From NCBI GenBank assembly GCA_001788835.1, contig MFXK01000017.1, positions 1 through 42,284 of the forward strand: 42,284 nt of DNA. The letters are read 5' to 3'. This DNA is from Candidatus Peregrinibacteria bacterium RIFOXYB2_FULL_33_20 (GTDB lineage: Bacteria; Patescibacteriota; Gracilibacteria; UBA1369; GWF2-33-10). The notes beneath the pieces were generated by a model. That model did no database searches. It worked only from the letters and a program-made list of their open reading frames with translations, and was not told where the DNA came from. A program made the position numbers and the translations under genes. Of the stretch, positions 26,344 through 33,911 are shown piece by piece; position 1 is the first letter of the stretch, and the number at the start of each line of letters is the position of its first letter.

Positions 26344-26982
26344 TTATGTTTTTATCTTTTCTAAAATTTCATTATAAGCTTTTCTCACCTCACTTTTTTC
26401 TTCAGGAGTTAGTCGCCATGATGGGGCAATTTCTTCTGCGGTTATAATGTAACCAAAATAATGTTCTTGGTCGCGGATTCCTTGATGATACGCCCAAACA
26501 CTGATTTGTTTCACACTACCTTGCTTAGAAGGCTTACCATTGGCATCACGTTTTATGGCCATCATGGCGTGCCTATTACCATTTTTATCAAAAAAAGTAT
26601 ATTGATGATCACAAGAGACACCAGGTTCTTTAATTAGAAAGCCTTCTCTCTCAATAAAAGCAACTAACTTATCAAAATCTTCACTTTTTACCTCTATTGA
26701 ATTTGGATTAACAGGATTATTTTCTTGTACTAATCCATCCTTAGCCTGTTCTAATAAATCTATCGTATCTTGCTGTGTTTGTATTAATAATCCATAAAAA
26801 TTCCCGTTTTCTATCTCAAGATATTTAATTACTTTCTCTAAATCTTCAACTGTCAACCCCGCATCCAAATATTGTTGCATTGAATCAGATCTTTTTTGTG
26901 AATCTGGCTCACTCAATAAATCATTTGCAATAGCCTCTGCGTCTAAATGTGGCTGAGATAATTGTTCGGGGGCATTTGGCAT
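26344..26982 (-). CDS. Hypothetical protein, 212 aa
   Basis: Not recognised. No signal peptide. The N-terminal third is helical and acidic (LSEPDSQKRSDSMQQYLDAGL, LEKVIKYLEIENGNFYGLL). The C-terminal part is beta-rich with aromatic and His residues (CDHQYTFFDKNGNRHAMMAIKRDANG, GSVKQISVWAYHQGIRDQEHYFGYII). Convergent with proS. A 42-codon open frame lies 4 bp upstream on the same strand. Confidence 0.6.
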   Translation of the reverse strand: MPNAPEQLSQPHLDAEAIANDLLSEPDSQKRSDSMQQYLDAGLTVEDLEKVIKYLEIENGNFYGLLIQTQQDTIDLLEQAKDGLVQENNPVNPNSIEVKSEDFDKLVAFIEREGFLIKEPGVSCDHQYTFFDKNGNRHAMMAIKRDANGKPSKQGSVKQISVWAYHQGIRDQEHYFGYIITAEEIAPSWRLTPEEKSEVRKAYNEILEKIKT

Positions 26983-26986
26983 ATAT

Positions 26987-27115
26987 TTATTTTAAAATTG
27001 CTAAAAGAGATTTTCTTTCTTTTAAAGATTTAATTTGTTCTTTTTTGGAATCAATTGACAATAACAGAGCAAAAACTTTTTTAATTAGATCTGGTTTTAC
27101 TTTTTCTTTTTCCAT
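26987..27115 (-). CDS. Possible 42-aa basic small protein
   Basis: ATG at 27115, TAA at 26987-26989, 4 bp before the ATG of the 212-aa gene. The peptide (MEKEKVKPDLIKKVFALLLS, then IDSKKEQIKSLKERKSLLAI) is Lys-rich and amphipathic helical. The tight spacing suggests an operon leader cistron. There is no clear Shine-Dalgarno site. It could be chance in AT-rich DNA. Confidence 0.4.
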   Translation of the reverse strand: MEKEKVKPDLIKKVFALLLSIDSKKEQIKSLKERKSLLAILK

Positions 27116-27177
27116 AATTTTGTTTTTAATTAAATCTTAATATTTTACCATAAACTATTCAAAAACACCAAAAAAAG

Positions 27178-27186
27178 TGCTATAAT
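27178..27186 (+). promoter_or_regulatory. Extended -10 promoter giving a leaderless mRNA
   Basis: TGcTATAAT: extended -10 with perfect TATAAT at 27181-27186. Transcription would start about 7 bp later, at or next to the ATG at 27193, so the message would have no leader. No good -35, as usual for extended -10 promoters. Confidence 0.55.
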
Positions 27187-27192
27187 ATAGCG

Positions 27193-28860
27193 ATGAAAAA
27201 ATATTTTAAACATCTTGGCTTAAGTCTGGCAGTTGCTTGTTTGGGTTTGACCATTTTCATCCTAGCCAAAAACCATTTCTTATTTGCGGCAGAACAGTTA
27301 AAGGAATCTTCATCGTACACTCCCACTGCCTGTTTTCAAACTACCACTCAGGCCGGTATGAAAAATGCCAATGAAAGTGTCATGTTCGGCACCAAAAACG
27401 GAGAGAGCGATCTTGGCGCAACTTTTGATTTCGATGCCAGATGCACAAAAGACAAAGATACAGACATGAAAGATCTACAATTTATCTGGGATTTCGGTGA
27501 TGGCAATGAGGAATATGCTTACGCTAACGGCAATTATTTGACTGAACATATCTATTTCAAAGAAGGGGCTTATATCGCGACTTTGTTGGTTTATGATCCT
27601 GAAGGCAACAAAAGCTATTACAAATTAAATCTCAAAGTCGTCAAAGACACTGGCCCTCATATCAATGTCACCATCAGCCCTGAAAGCGGCACTTTTAACC
27701 AAGAATTTACTTTTGATCCTACCGGCACCTATCATAATCAATTCAAAGATACTTATTTAGAATATCGATGGGATTTCAATGGCGATAAAACTGTAGAAAT
27801 TGACTGGACTAAGCAAAAAAAAGCTAAATACACCTACCCTTTCGGCAGTACTGGCACCAAAACTGTGTTTTTGGAGGTAAAGGATCCGGCTGGCTATACC
27901 AAAACCGCAGAATTATCAATAATGTTGGTAAAAAACACCCCACCGCAATTAAATTTATTGGTTATTCCGGATACGATTGGCACTTTTGACACCAATTTCA
28001 TCATTGACAGCACTTCCTCCAAAGATGACCAAAGCACCTTCAAGTGCCGAATTGATAGCCAATATGATGGCAAAGAAGATATTATTTATGATAACGACTT
28101 CTCCAGTAATTGTTATTGGATCAAAAAATACAGCAAAGTTGGCACTCGTAACATTAAAATCCAAATTGAAGACAAAGACGGCGAAAGATCTGAACAAGCA
28201 ATTTCTCTATCAATTGATGAATCAGCTCCTTATTTTCAATACCTGAAATCCAAATATGTGGTGCAGGGATTTAATTACAAAATGTATAAAATACAGGATA
28301 GCAATAATGAAATTAAAATTCTACCCGAATCTGAACTGCAAAATGAAAAAATTCTCAAAACCTATTGGATTAATGGCGATATGGGCATAGAAAGGAATGC
28401 TACCAGAGCGGAATTAGTAAAAATGGTTTTAACTGCTTTTGGTATTTCTACCGGCGGTGTCAGTTCCAAAGATATTCTGTTTGCCGATATCTCCCCCAAA
28501 GACTGGTACTATCGATATTTGATTAAGGCCTATCAATTAAATATCCTGAAAGGCTACCAGCAATGCAATGCCAAAAACGAATGTATTACCTATGCCAAAC
28601 CAAATGATCCTATCACTCGGGGGGAAGCCTTGGCTGTGATCTTCCGGGCTTCAAATTTTGAACTGCTTAACGACGGTCAGGCCACTTTCCGAGATGTTCC
28701 TAAAGATCATTGGGCTTTCAGTTATGTAGATACTGCTTATACTTATGATTTCATTGACCCTGAAAGTAACAAAATCTTTGGCGTTAACAAAGCCATCAAA
28801 CGCGGCGAAATCGCGGAAATTTTGTATAAAATTCTTAATAACGACCTAAAAAGCAATTAA
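27193..28860 (+). CDS. Surface protein with PKD-like repeats and C-terminal SLH domains
   Basis: 555 residues. N-terminal signal/membrane segment (about 8-27). Three PKD-like beta-sandwich repeats follow (about 60-155, 155-245, 250-342); the first two have the WDF-G/N-D core (FIWDFGDGNEEYAYANGNY, YRWDFNGDKTVEID), the third is degenerate. The C-terminus has two full SLH motifs (FADISPKDWYYRYLIKAYQLNILKG; FRDVPKDHWAFSYVDTAY) plus half-motifs with NATRAE, ITRGE and IKRGE. SLH domains bind pyruvylated cell-wall polymers, which fits the CsaB-like gene at 33912. Probably non-covalently attached to the cell surface. Confidence 0.88.
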   Translation: MKKYFKHLGLSLAVACLGLTIFILAKNHFLFAAEQLKESSSYTPTACFQTTTQAGMKNANESVMFGTKNGESDLGATFDFDARCTKDKDTDMKDLQFIWDFGDGNEEYAYANGNYLTEHIYFKEGAYIATLLVYDPEGNKSYYKLNLKVVKDTGPHINVTISPESGTFNQEFTFDPTGTYHNQFKDTYLEYRWDFNGDKTVEIDWTKQKKAKYTYPFGSTGTKTVFLEVKDPAGYTKTAELSIMLVKNTPPQLNLLVIPDTIGTFDTNFIIDSTSSKDDQSTFKCRIDSQYDGKEDIIYDNDFSSNCYWIKKYSKVGTRNIKIQIEDKDGERSEQAISLSIDESAPYFQYLKSKYVVQGFNYKMYKIQDSNNEIKILPESELQNEKILKTYWINGDMGIERNATRAELVKMVLTAFGISTGGVSSKDILFADISPKDWYYRYLIKAYQLNILKGYQQCNAKNECITYAKPNDPITRGEALAVIFRASNFELLNDGQATFRDVPKDHWAFSYVDTAYTYDFIDPESNKIFGVNKAIKRGEIAEILYKILNNDLKSN

Positions 28861-28967
28861 ACCTTTCATTTGCCCTAATTTTCCTGTAAATTGAAAACTG
28901 TTTTTTGAACGATTTTAAAAGTTACTTTACAAACTTTGTAAATTTTACGACCTTTATAAATTTTTAA

Positions 28968-31088
28968 ATGTCCACCAAAATTGCCACCTTGGCAAAAAAA
29001 CTAGATATGAAAACCAATGTCTTAATTGCTTATATTAAGGACTTTGGTTTTGAGATTGATGCAAAAAACAAGACTATCGAAGATGAACTCGCTGAAATAG
29101 TAGAAGATGAGCTAAAACAAGTGCTAAAGAAACAAGATGAAATGGACACGGCGGAAATCTATGATGAAATTGTCGGCCAGGAAATGGAAAAAGATTTAAT
29201 TAAATCACAAAGGAAACAAACAGCCGGTAAAGAAAAAACCAAAGTCAAAAAATCAAAAGAAAAAGAGGAAGTGAAAACAGAAAAAAAAATATCAACAATA
29301 ACAGAAACAGCTGCAAAAAAGGACGCCATTGAAATTGAAGACAGCATCACCATCAAAGAATTCGCGGAAAAAACGAACATCAGCGCCGCCAAAATTATTG
29401 GAGAACTAATGAAAAATGGCATTATCGCCAACATCAACCAGGAAATTGACTATGAAACCATCAGTATCATTGCCTTAGATTTGGGTATAAATATTAAAAG
29501 AAAAAGAAGCGCCGCCAAAATCGAGGATATGATGGAAGGTAATTTGAGCAAACTGCTTTATGAAGACGATAAATCAGTATTAGTGACCAGACCGCCGGTA
29601 GTCAGTATTATGGGACACGTTGATCATGGTAAAACCAAACTTTTGGACACGATCAGAAATACGCATGTGATTGATCAAGAGGCTGGTGGTATTACCCAGC
29701 ACATTGGCGCTTATCAGGTGGAAAAAAACGGACATAAGATCACTTTCATTGATACTCCTGGACATGAAGCTTTCACGGCTATGAGGGCGAGAGGTGCCAA
29801 AGCTACTGACATTGCTATATTGGTGGTGGCGGCTGACGAAGGTGTTAAACCTCAAACCATCGAGGCCATCAACCACGCCAAGGATGCTGATATCCCGATT
29901 ATTGTGGCCATTAATAAAATTGATCGTCCCGGTGCTAATCCGGAAAAAGTAAAAGGAGAATTGGTAGAGCATGGTTTACAAGCGGAAAGTTGGGGCGGCA
30001 ATGTAATTATGGTGCCGATTTCTGCTTTAACTGGCGAAGGTATTGATAAACTCTTGGACATGATTCTTCTCACAGCAGAAATGGAAGATTTAAAAGCTAA
30101 TCCAGTCAGACCTGCCGTCGCAACAGTTATTGAGGCCCACCTTGATGCCAATTTAGGGCCGGTAGCTACTGTAGTCATAAACACCGGTAGTCTTAAAATC
30201 GGCGATAACATCATTATTGGCCCAGCTTATGGCAAGGTAAAAAGGATGCAAAGCGACCGGGGTAAACATCTCAAAATGCTTTGTCCTTCTGATACCGCTC
30301 AAATTGCTGGCTTATCTGAAACAGTACATGCCGGTGATATTTTACAGGTGGTGTCTAACGAGAAAGAGGCCCGTCAAAAAGCTATTGCTATTCGGGATAT
30401 TATGAAAGTTAAAAATATTTTTAGCCAAGCCCTTAGCGTCAAAGATCTCGCTAGCAGAATTAAATCAGGCAATTTAAAAACTTTAAAAATCATCTTAAAA
30501 GCTGATACACAGGGATCACTTGAAGCCATCAAACAATCTCTGGATAAAATTCCGCAAGAAAAAGTAAGCTTAAAAATCATTCATAACGGCATTGGTGCCA
30601 TTACTGAATCTGACGTGATGATGGCTGCTGCCGGAGGGGCCTTAGTGATTGGTTTCCAAGTAGAAACACCTGTATTAGCCACCAAAGCCGCAGAAAAACA
30701 CAGTGTGGAAATTTTGAGCTACAGAATTATTTACAAACTCCTAGAAGATGTCAAAAACTTGCTGGAAGGCTTGCTGGAAGATGAAATTTTGGAAATTGAA
30801 ACTGGCAAAGTTGAAATCATAAAAATATTTTTCAAGAAAAAACATGATTACATTCTTGGCTGCAAGGTGACCAATGGTAAAATTGAACGCAAATCTACCA
30901 TCAAAATTTTCCGTAATAACCAAGAACTTGGCAAAGGCGATATTTTTTCCTTACAAAAAGTGGATAAAAAAATGGAGGAAGTGAAAGAAGGTAATGAATG
31001 TGGCCTTAAATTCTCAACATCATGTGAACTCATTGAAGGCGACACACTGATTGCATATAAATTAGAAAAGAAAGAACGAAGCCTTTAA
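28968..31088 (+). CDS. infB: Translation initiation factor IF-2
   Basis: GTPase placing initiator tRNA on the 30S subunit. 706 residues. Two IF2_N-type modules (about 1-48 and 127-178) are separated by a Lys/Glu-rich linker. The G domain follows: GHVDHGKT near 216-223, [38 protein letters not shown]. Domain II, domain III and the C-terminal tRNA-binding domain complete it ([28 protein letters not shown]). Monocistronic in appearance. Confidence 0.97.
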   Translation: MSTKIATLAKKLDMKTNVLIAYIKDFGFEIDAKNKTIEDELAEIVEDELKQVLKKQDEMDTAEIYDEIVGQEMEKDLIKSQRKQTAGKEKTKVKKSKEKEEVKTEKKISTITETAAKKDAIEIEDSITIKEFAEKTNISAAKIIGELMKNGIIANINQEIDYETISIIALDLGINIKRKRSAAKIEDMMEGNLSKLLYEDDKSVLVTRPPVVSIMGHVDHGKTKLLDTIRNTHVIDQEAGGITQHIGAYQVEKNGHKITFIDTPGHEAFTAMRARGAKATDIAILVVAADEGVKPQTIEAINHAKDADIPIIVAINKIDRPGANPEKVKGELVEHGLQAESWGGNVIMVPISALTGEGIDKLLDMILLTAEMEDLKANPVRPAVATVIEAHLDANLGPVATVVINTGSLKIGDNIIIGPAYGKVKRMQSDRGKHLKMLCPSDTAQIAGLSETVHAGDILQVVSNEKEARQKAIAIRDIMKVKNIFSQALSVKDLASRIKSGNLKTLKIILKADTQGSLEAIKQSLDKIPQEKVSLKIIHNGIGAITESDVMMAAAGGALVIGFQVETPVLATKAAEKHSVEILSYRIIYKLLEDVKNLLEGLLEDEILEIETGKVEIIKIFFKKKHDYILGCKVTNGKIERKSTIKIFRNNQELGKGDIFSLQKVDKKMEEVKEGNECGLKFSTSCELIEGDTLIAYKLEKKERSL

Positions 31089-31116
31089 AGCTATGAGCTG
31101 TGAGTCATAAGTATCA
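31089..31116. repeat. Heptamer run after infB
   Basis: AGCTATG, AGCTGTG, AGTCATA, AGTATCA in register, starting at the last base of the infB stop region and running into the first REP palindrome. Confidence 0.6.
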
Positions 31117-31331
31117 TTCCTGCGGAAGCAGGAATCTTAGTCCCCTGTCATTCCAGCGAAGGCTGGAATCCAGTCAATATACTCATTATTTATTTGGTAA
31201 CTTCCTATATAAATAAAATTTATCATAAAATAGAATTCTCTTATTTTTGTTAACTAATTCTCTATACAAAATGAGAAATAACACTATCGACTAAAGTCCT
31301 CCACTGGATTCCAGACTAAATCTAGAATGAC
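31113..31331. repeat. REP-like palindrome cluster between infB and the PfkB kinase gene
   Basis: Three copies of a palindromic repeat: 31114-31136 (TCATTCCTGC..GCAGGAATC), 31147-31173 (GTCATTCC..GGAATCCAG) and, inverted, 31304-31331 (CTGGATTCC..GAATGAC). The stretch 31225-31307 next to the last copy, reverse-complemented, aligns with 32701-32775, sharing GAGGACT, TCGATAGTGTT, ATTTT-TAT and TAGTTAA. This whole gap between infB and the kinase gene is thus repeat DNA; no gene is seen in it. Confidence 0.8.
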
Positions 31332-31365
31332 ACTAACGACTTAACATTTAATATTTATCTCCAAC

Positions 31366-32253
31366 ATGTCCCTCCTCATAACAGGTTCACTTGCTTACGA
31401 CCATTTACTTGCTTATCAAGGTAATTTTTCTGATTTAATAATTCCTGAAAAAATCAATAATTTAAGTATATGTTTTTATACTCCAGAAAAAGAAATTTGT
31501 TTTGGAGGATGCTCTGGAAATATTGCTTATAATTTAAATCTACTCAAAGCTGATTTTGTTTTATATGGACGTGCTGGAAAAGACTTCCAAGAATATATAA
31601 ATCATTTTAAAAAGCATAAAATCAACACAAAATATATCCAAATTGATAAAAATGATTATACAGCTACAGCCTATGTAACAAGCGATAAAAATGGCAATCA
31701 AATAACATCATTTGCTCCTGGTGTAATGCAAAAAAAATTCAAAGTTGATATCTCAAAAATTAACAAAAAAATTGATTTAGCAATTATCTCTCCTGAAGAT
31801 AATAACTTCATGCAACAACTTATAAATCAATGTATCAAAAATAACATTAAATTTATTTTTGACCCGGGGCAACAACTGCCAACATTTAAAAAAGAAAATA
31901 TTTTAGAAATTCTTAAATCTGCATTTCTAACAATAGTCAACGATTATGAAATGGATTTATTATGCAAAATCACAAATCTAGACAAAAATTATTTTCTAAA
32001 AAACAAAAAAAACTTAATCATCACCTTAGGTGAGAACGGATCAGAGCTGATTGAAAATGGTAAAATCATCAAAATCAAAGCCTATAAACCCAAAAAAATA
32101 CTTAATCCAACCGGCTGTGGTGATGCCTATCGAGCAGGCCTTCTGTATGGCTTATCACAAAACTGGAATCTTGAAAAATCCTGCGACCTAGGCTCCGAAC
32201 TCGGTTCAAAACTTATTGAATACAGAGGGACTCAAGAACATGTCAAATTCTAA
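31366..32253 (+). CDS. PfkB-family kinase (nucleoside/sugar kinase)
   Basis: Ribokinase-fold small-molecule kinase, 295 residues. Motif 1 is GGCSGNIAYNLNLLKADFVLYG (about 46-67). Motif 2 is NPTGCGDAYRAGLLYGL (about 247-263), with the anion hole and catalytic Asp in GCGD. The N-terminal LLITGSLAYDHLLAYQG resembles the adenosine/nucleoside kinase branch (GSxAxD), so a nucleoside is a likelier substrate than fructose-6-phosphate. Flanked on both sides by REP-type repeats and tail-to-tail with a 96-aa gene. Confidence 0.88.
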   Translation: MSLLITGSLAYDHLLAYQGNFSDLIIPEKINNLSICFYTPEKEICFGGCSGNIAYNLNLLKADFVLYGRAGKDFQEYINHFKKHKINTKYIQIDKNDYTATAYVTSDKNGNQITSFAPGVMQKKFKVDISKINKKIDLAIISPEDNNFMQQLINQCIKNNIKFIFDPGQQLPTFKKENILEILKSAFLTIVNDYEMDLLCKITNLDKNYFLKNKKNLIITLGENGSELIENGKIIKIKAYKPKKILNPTGCGDAYRAGLLYGLSQNWNLEKSCDLGSELGSKLIEYRGTQEHVKF

Positions 32254-32261
32254 AATCATAA

Positions 32262-32552
32262 TTATTCTTTTTTATATATTTCGTCATTATTTAATTGATA
32301 TCTCATTGTTAATCCAATATTTTTTCCCCCTTCTTGCCTTACACGTCTTAATTCTTCTTCAATTACAACATTGTTATTATCTAGAGTACATAATCTTGAA
32401 AGTTCCTCACAAACATCAATAATTTGATCTGGTGAATAGCCACTATCCACCATTGTATTATAAAGTGATCTACCCAAAATAGCTTTAGTACGTTGCCATG
32501 CCTCTTCTAGTCGATTACGTTCTTCTCCCCCCATTTTATCTGGATTGCTCAT
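32262..32552 (-). CDS. Hypothetical protein, 96 aa
   Basis: Not recognised. Soluble, helical, charged: EERNRLEEAWQRTKAILGRSL, SPDQIIDVCEELSRL, VVIEEELRRVRQEGGKN. Convergent with the PfkB gene with an 8-bp gap. The gap upstream of its ATG leads to the inverted-repeat element at 32631. Confidence 0.5.
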   Translation of the reverse strand: MSNPDKMGGEERNRLEEAWQRTKAILGRSLYNTMVDSGYSPDQIIDVCEELSRLCTLDNNNVVIEEELRRVRQEGGKNIGLTMRYQLNNDEIYKKE

Positions 32553-32677
32553 AAGAAATAAATTAAAAAATATTTTTTAGTTTTTTAGTATATTACCTTA
32601 TATTTTTTATAAAATTTTGTCAATTAATTTGGATCAAGCGGAAACTGGTTTGAAAAAATTTTAATTTATCGTCAGCC

Positions 32678-32704
32678 GTCATTCCTGCGAAGGCAGGAAT
32701 CCAG
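32678..32704. repeat. REP-like palindrome, left copy in the element
   Basis: GTCATTCCTGCGAAGGCAGG followed by AATCCAG. Extended on the right by GAGGACT...TCGATAGTGTTT, shared with the copy near 31304. Confidence 0.85.
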
Positions 32705-32752
32705 TAGAGGACTAACTTCGATAGTGTTTATATATTTTATATGGAAGACTAG

Positions 32753-32985
32753 TTAAAACAAATAATATAAATGTTTAATTTGTTTCTCTTTTTCAATTCC
32801 TGATATTGCAGTATCAAATTCTTCATATCATACTAATCTTGATATATTATATTTTGATGAAAAGCTTTTATTAATTTGTTCTTTATGTTCATTAATTCTT
32901 CTTTCTAAATTATTTGTCATTCCTACATATAAAGTACCATTACGTTTACTAGCAAGAATATATACAAAATAAGTTTTATCCATAA
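32753..32985 (-). pseudogene. Degenerate GIY-YIG endonuclease gene
   Basis: From ATG at 32985 the minus strand reads MDKTYFVYILASKRN, the start of small YhbQ-like GIY-YIG proteins. An extra AT dinucleotide (about 32939-32942) then shifts the frame. In the next frame it continues GTLYVGMTNNLERRINEHKE and KYNISRLV, then meets TGA (32828-32830) where the family usually has Trp or Tyr before YEEF. It goes on to EKEKQIK and ends early at TAA 32753-32755, lacking the last approximately 20 residues. One frameshift, one stop and a truncated end: a pseudogene. It is enclosed by REP palindromes inside the inverted-repeat element. Confidence 0.8.
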
Positions 32986-33001
32986 ATAATCATTATATTT
33001 A

Positions 33002-33029
33002 CTGGATTCCAGACTAAATCTGGAATGAC
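33002..33029. repeat. REP-like palindrome, right copy in the element
   Basis: CTGGATTCCAGACTAAATCT then GGAATGAC. Nearly identical to 31304-31331; oriented opposite to the left copy, so the two face each other across the pseudogene. Confidence 0.85.
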
Positions 33030-33112
33030 CTTACGACAAATAATATCCATCATTTCTGGTCTTTTCATGAATTTTTTAAATTATTTCTTCAAACCAGTTT
33101 CCGCTTGATCCA

Positions 33113-33844
33113 TTAATTTTTCCTTACAACATACATTCTTCTATTCCAATCAACATATATATCAAAAATGATTCTAAGATTAACCTCCTCAAAATCTTCA
33201 GGATCAATCACGTTATTAACATTACTTATTATTGCTAATCCACCTTCCATTAAACTCTCTCGAACTTGTATAAGTATATGTCGAATTTTCTCATGATCTG
33301 ATACCTCAGCCGCAATACCATCACCTGTTAACACATTATTTATATGTATAAGATTTGCTCTTTTGCCATGACTAAATACATTAGTTAATTCTTCTACGCC
33401 TACCCGTATATAATAGCGTCCCTGCGATAAACCAACCATTACAGGAGATACAATATCAGTAGTCAAACAATAGTCAAAACATTTATCAAACCACTTAAAC
33501 GGATCAAATCTGCTGGTGATTCCGCAAAAACTAACCCCAACACTACCGACATCTATCACTATTGGAATTCTATGCTCATTGCCTAAAAAAATAGTCGCCC
33601 ATAAATAAATATCACTGAAACCACAATCTAAATTATTTAATAACTGATCAATTCTACTTTCTATTTTGGTAAAATCAAAAGGAAGCTCACTAGGTAACAT
33701 ATCACTGCCACCAACATAAGTTGCTTTTTGACCACAAAAACTAACAGGATATGGCAATGTCTTTGAAACCTGAAAAAAGGCTTCAAAATCATCAGTTGAA
33801 GCAATCGCATGCTCAGGAGGATCATAAATTTCATTATTTTCCAT
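33113..33844 (-). CDS. Hypothetical protein, possibly methyltransferase-like, 243 aa
   Basis: Not firmly recognised. The C-terminal half reads RANLIHINNVLTGDGIAAEV...HILIQVRESLMEGGLAIISNV, which has the layout of strands 4-5 of a Rossmann SAM-dependent methyltransferase (xLIHxxNVL...VxxxLxxGGxxII). The glycine-rich SAM loop of strand 1 is not obvious, so the protein may be degenerate or a different fold. No signal peptide. The stop codon lies in the 8-bp duplication of the adjacent element. Confidence 0.6.
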   Translation of the reverse strand: MENNEIYDPPEHAIASTDDFEAFFQVSKTLPYPVSFCGQKATYVGGSDMLPSELPFDFTKIESRIDQLLNNLDCGFSDIYLWATIFLGNEHRIPIVIDVGSVGVSFCGITSRFDPFKWFDKCFDYCLTTDIVSPVMVGLSQGRYYIRVGVEELTNVFSHGKRANLIHINNVLTGDGIAAEVSDHEKIRHILIQVRESLMEGGLAIISNVNNVIDPEDFEEVNLRIIFDIYVDWNRRMYVVRKN

Positions 33845-33911
33845 TTTTTTAAAATTTTATAAAAACACTAAATATACCACCCCAAAATCAAGATGGCATC
33901 CTAACCTATCT

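Larger units (their letters stand above)
32623..33119. mobile_element. MITE-like element with 24-bp terminal inverted repeats and 8-bp duplication
   Basis: Perfect 24-bp inverted repeats lie at 32631-32654 (GGATCAAGCG...GGTTTGAA) and 33088-33111 (its reverse complement). Directly outside them is the same 8-bp word ATTAATTT on each side (32623-32630 and 33112-33119), as expected of a target-site duplication. The 481-bp body holds two inward-facing REP palindromes (32678-32704; 33002-33029) and a broken GIY-YIG gene. No transposase is encoded, so it would be non-autonomous. The right duplication overlaps the stop of the 243-aa gene. It accounts for nearly all of the 32553-33112 gene gap. Confidence 0.75.

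Noticed and set aside
26949-27140. 63-codon plus-strand frame covering the upstream gap of the 212-aa gene
   Set aside because: It overlaps the start of the minus gene and is Phe/Ile/Leu-rich, typical of antisense to Lys-rich coding; the 42-codon minus frame is more plausible.
31147-31173. REP palindromes as intrinsic terminators
   Set aside because: They lack a following T-run and occur inside coding sequence, so they behave as dispersed repeats.
32828-32830. TGA read as tryptophan in the GIY-YIG frame, hinting at a variant genetic code
   Set aside because: Many intact genes here end in TGA (ruvA, M24 peptidase, TPR gene), and the same frame also has a 2-bp shift and early end. A pseudogene explains it better.
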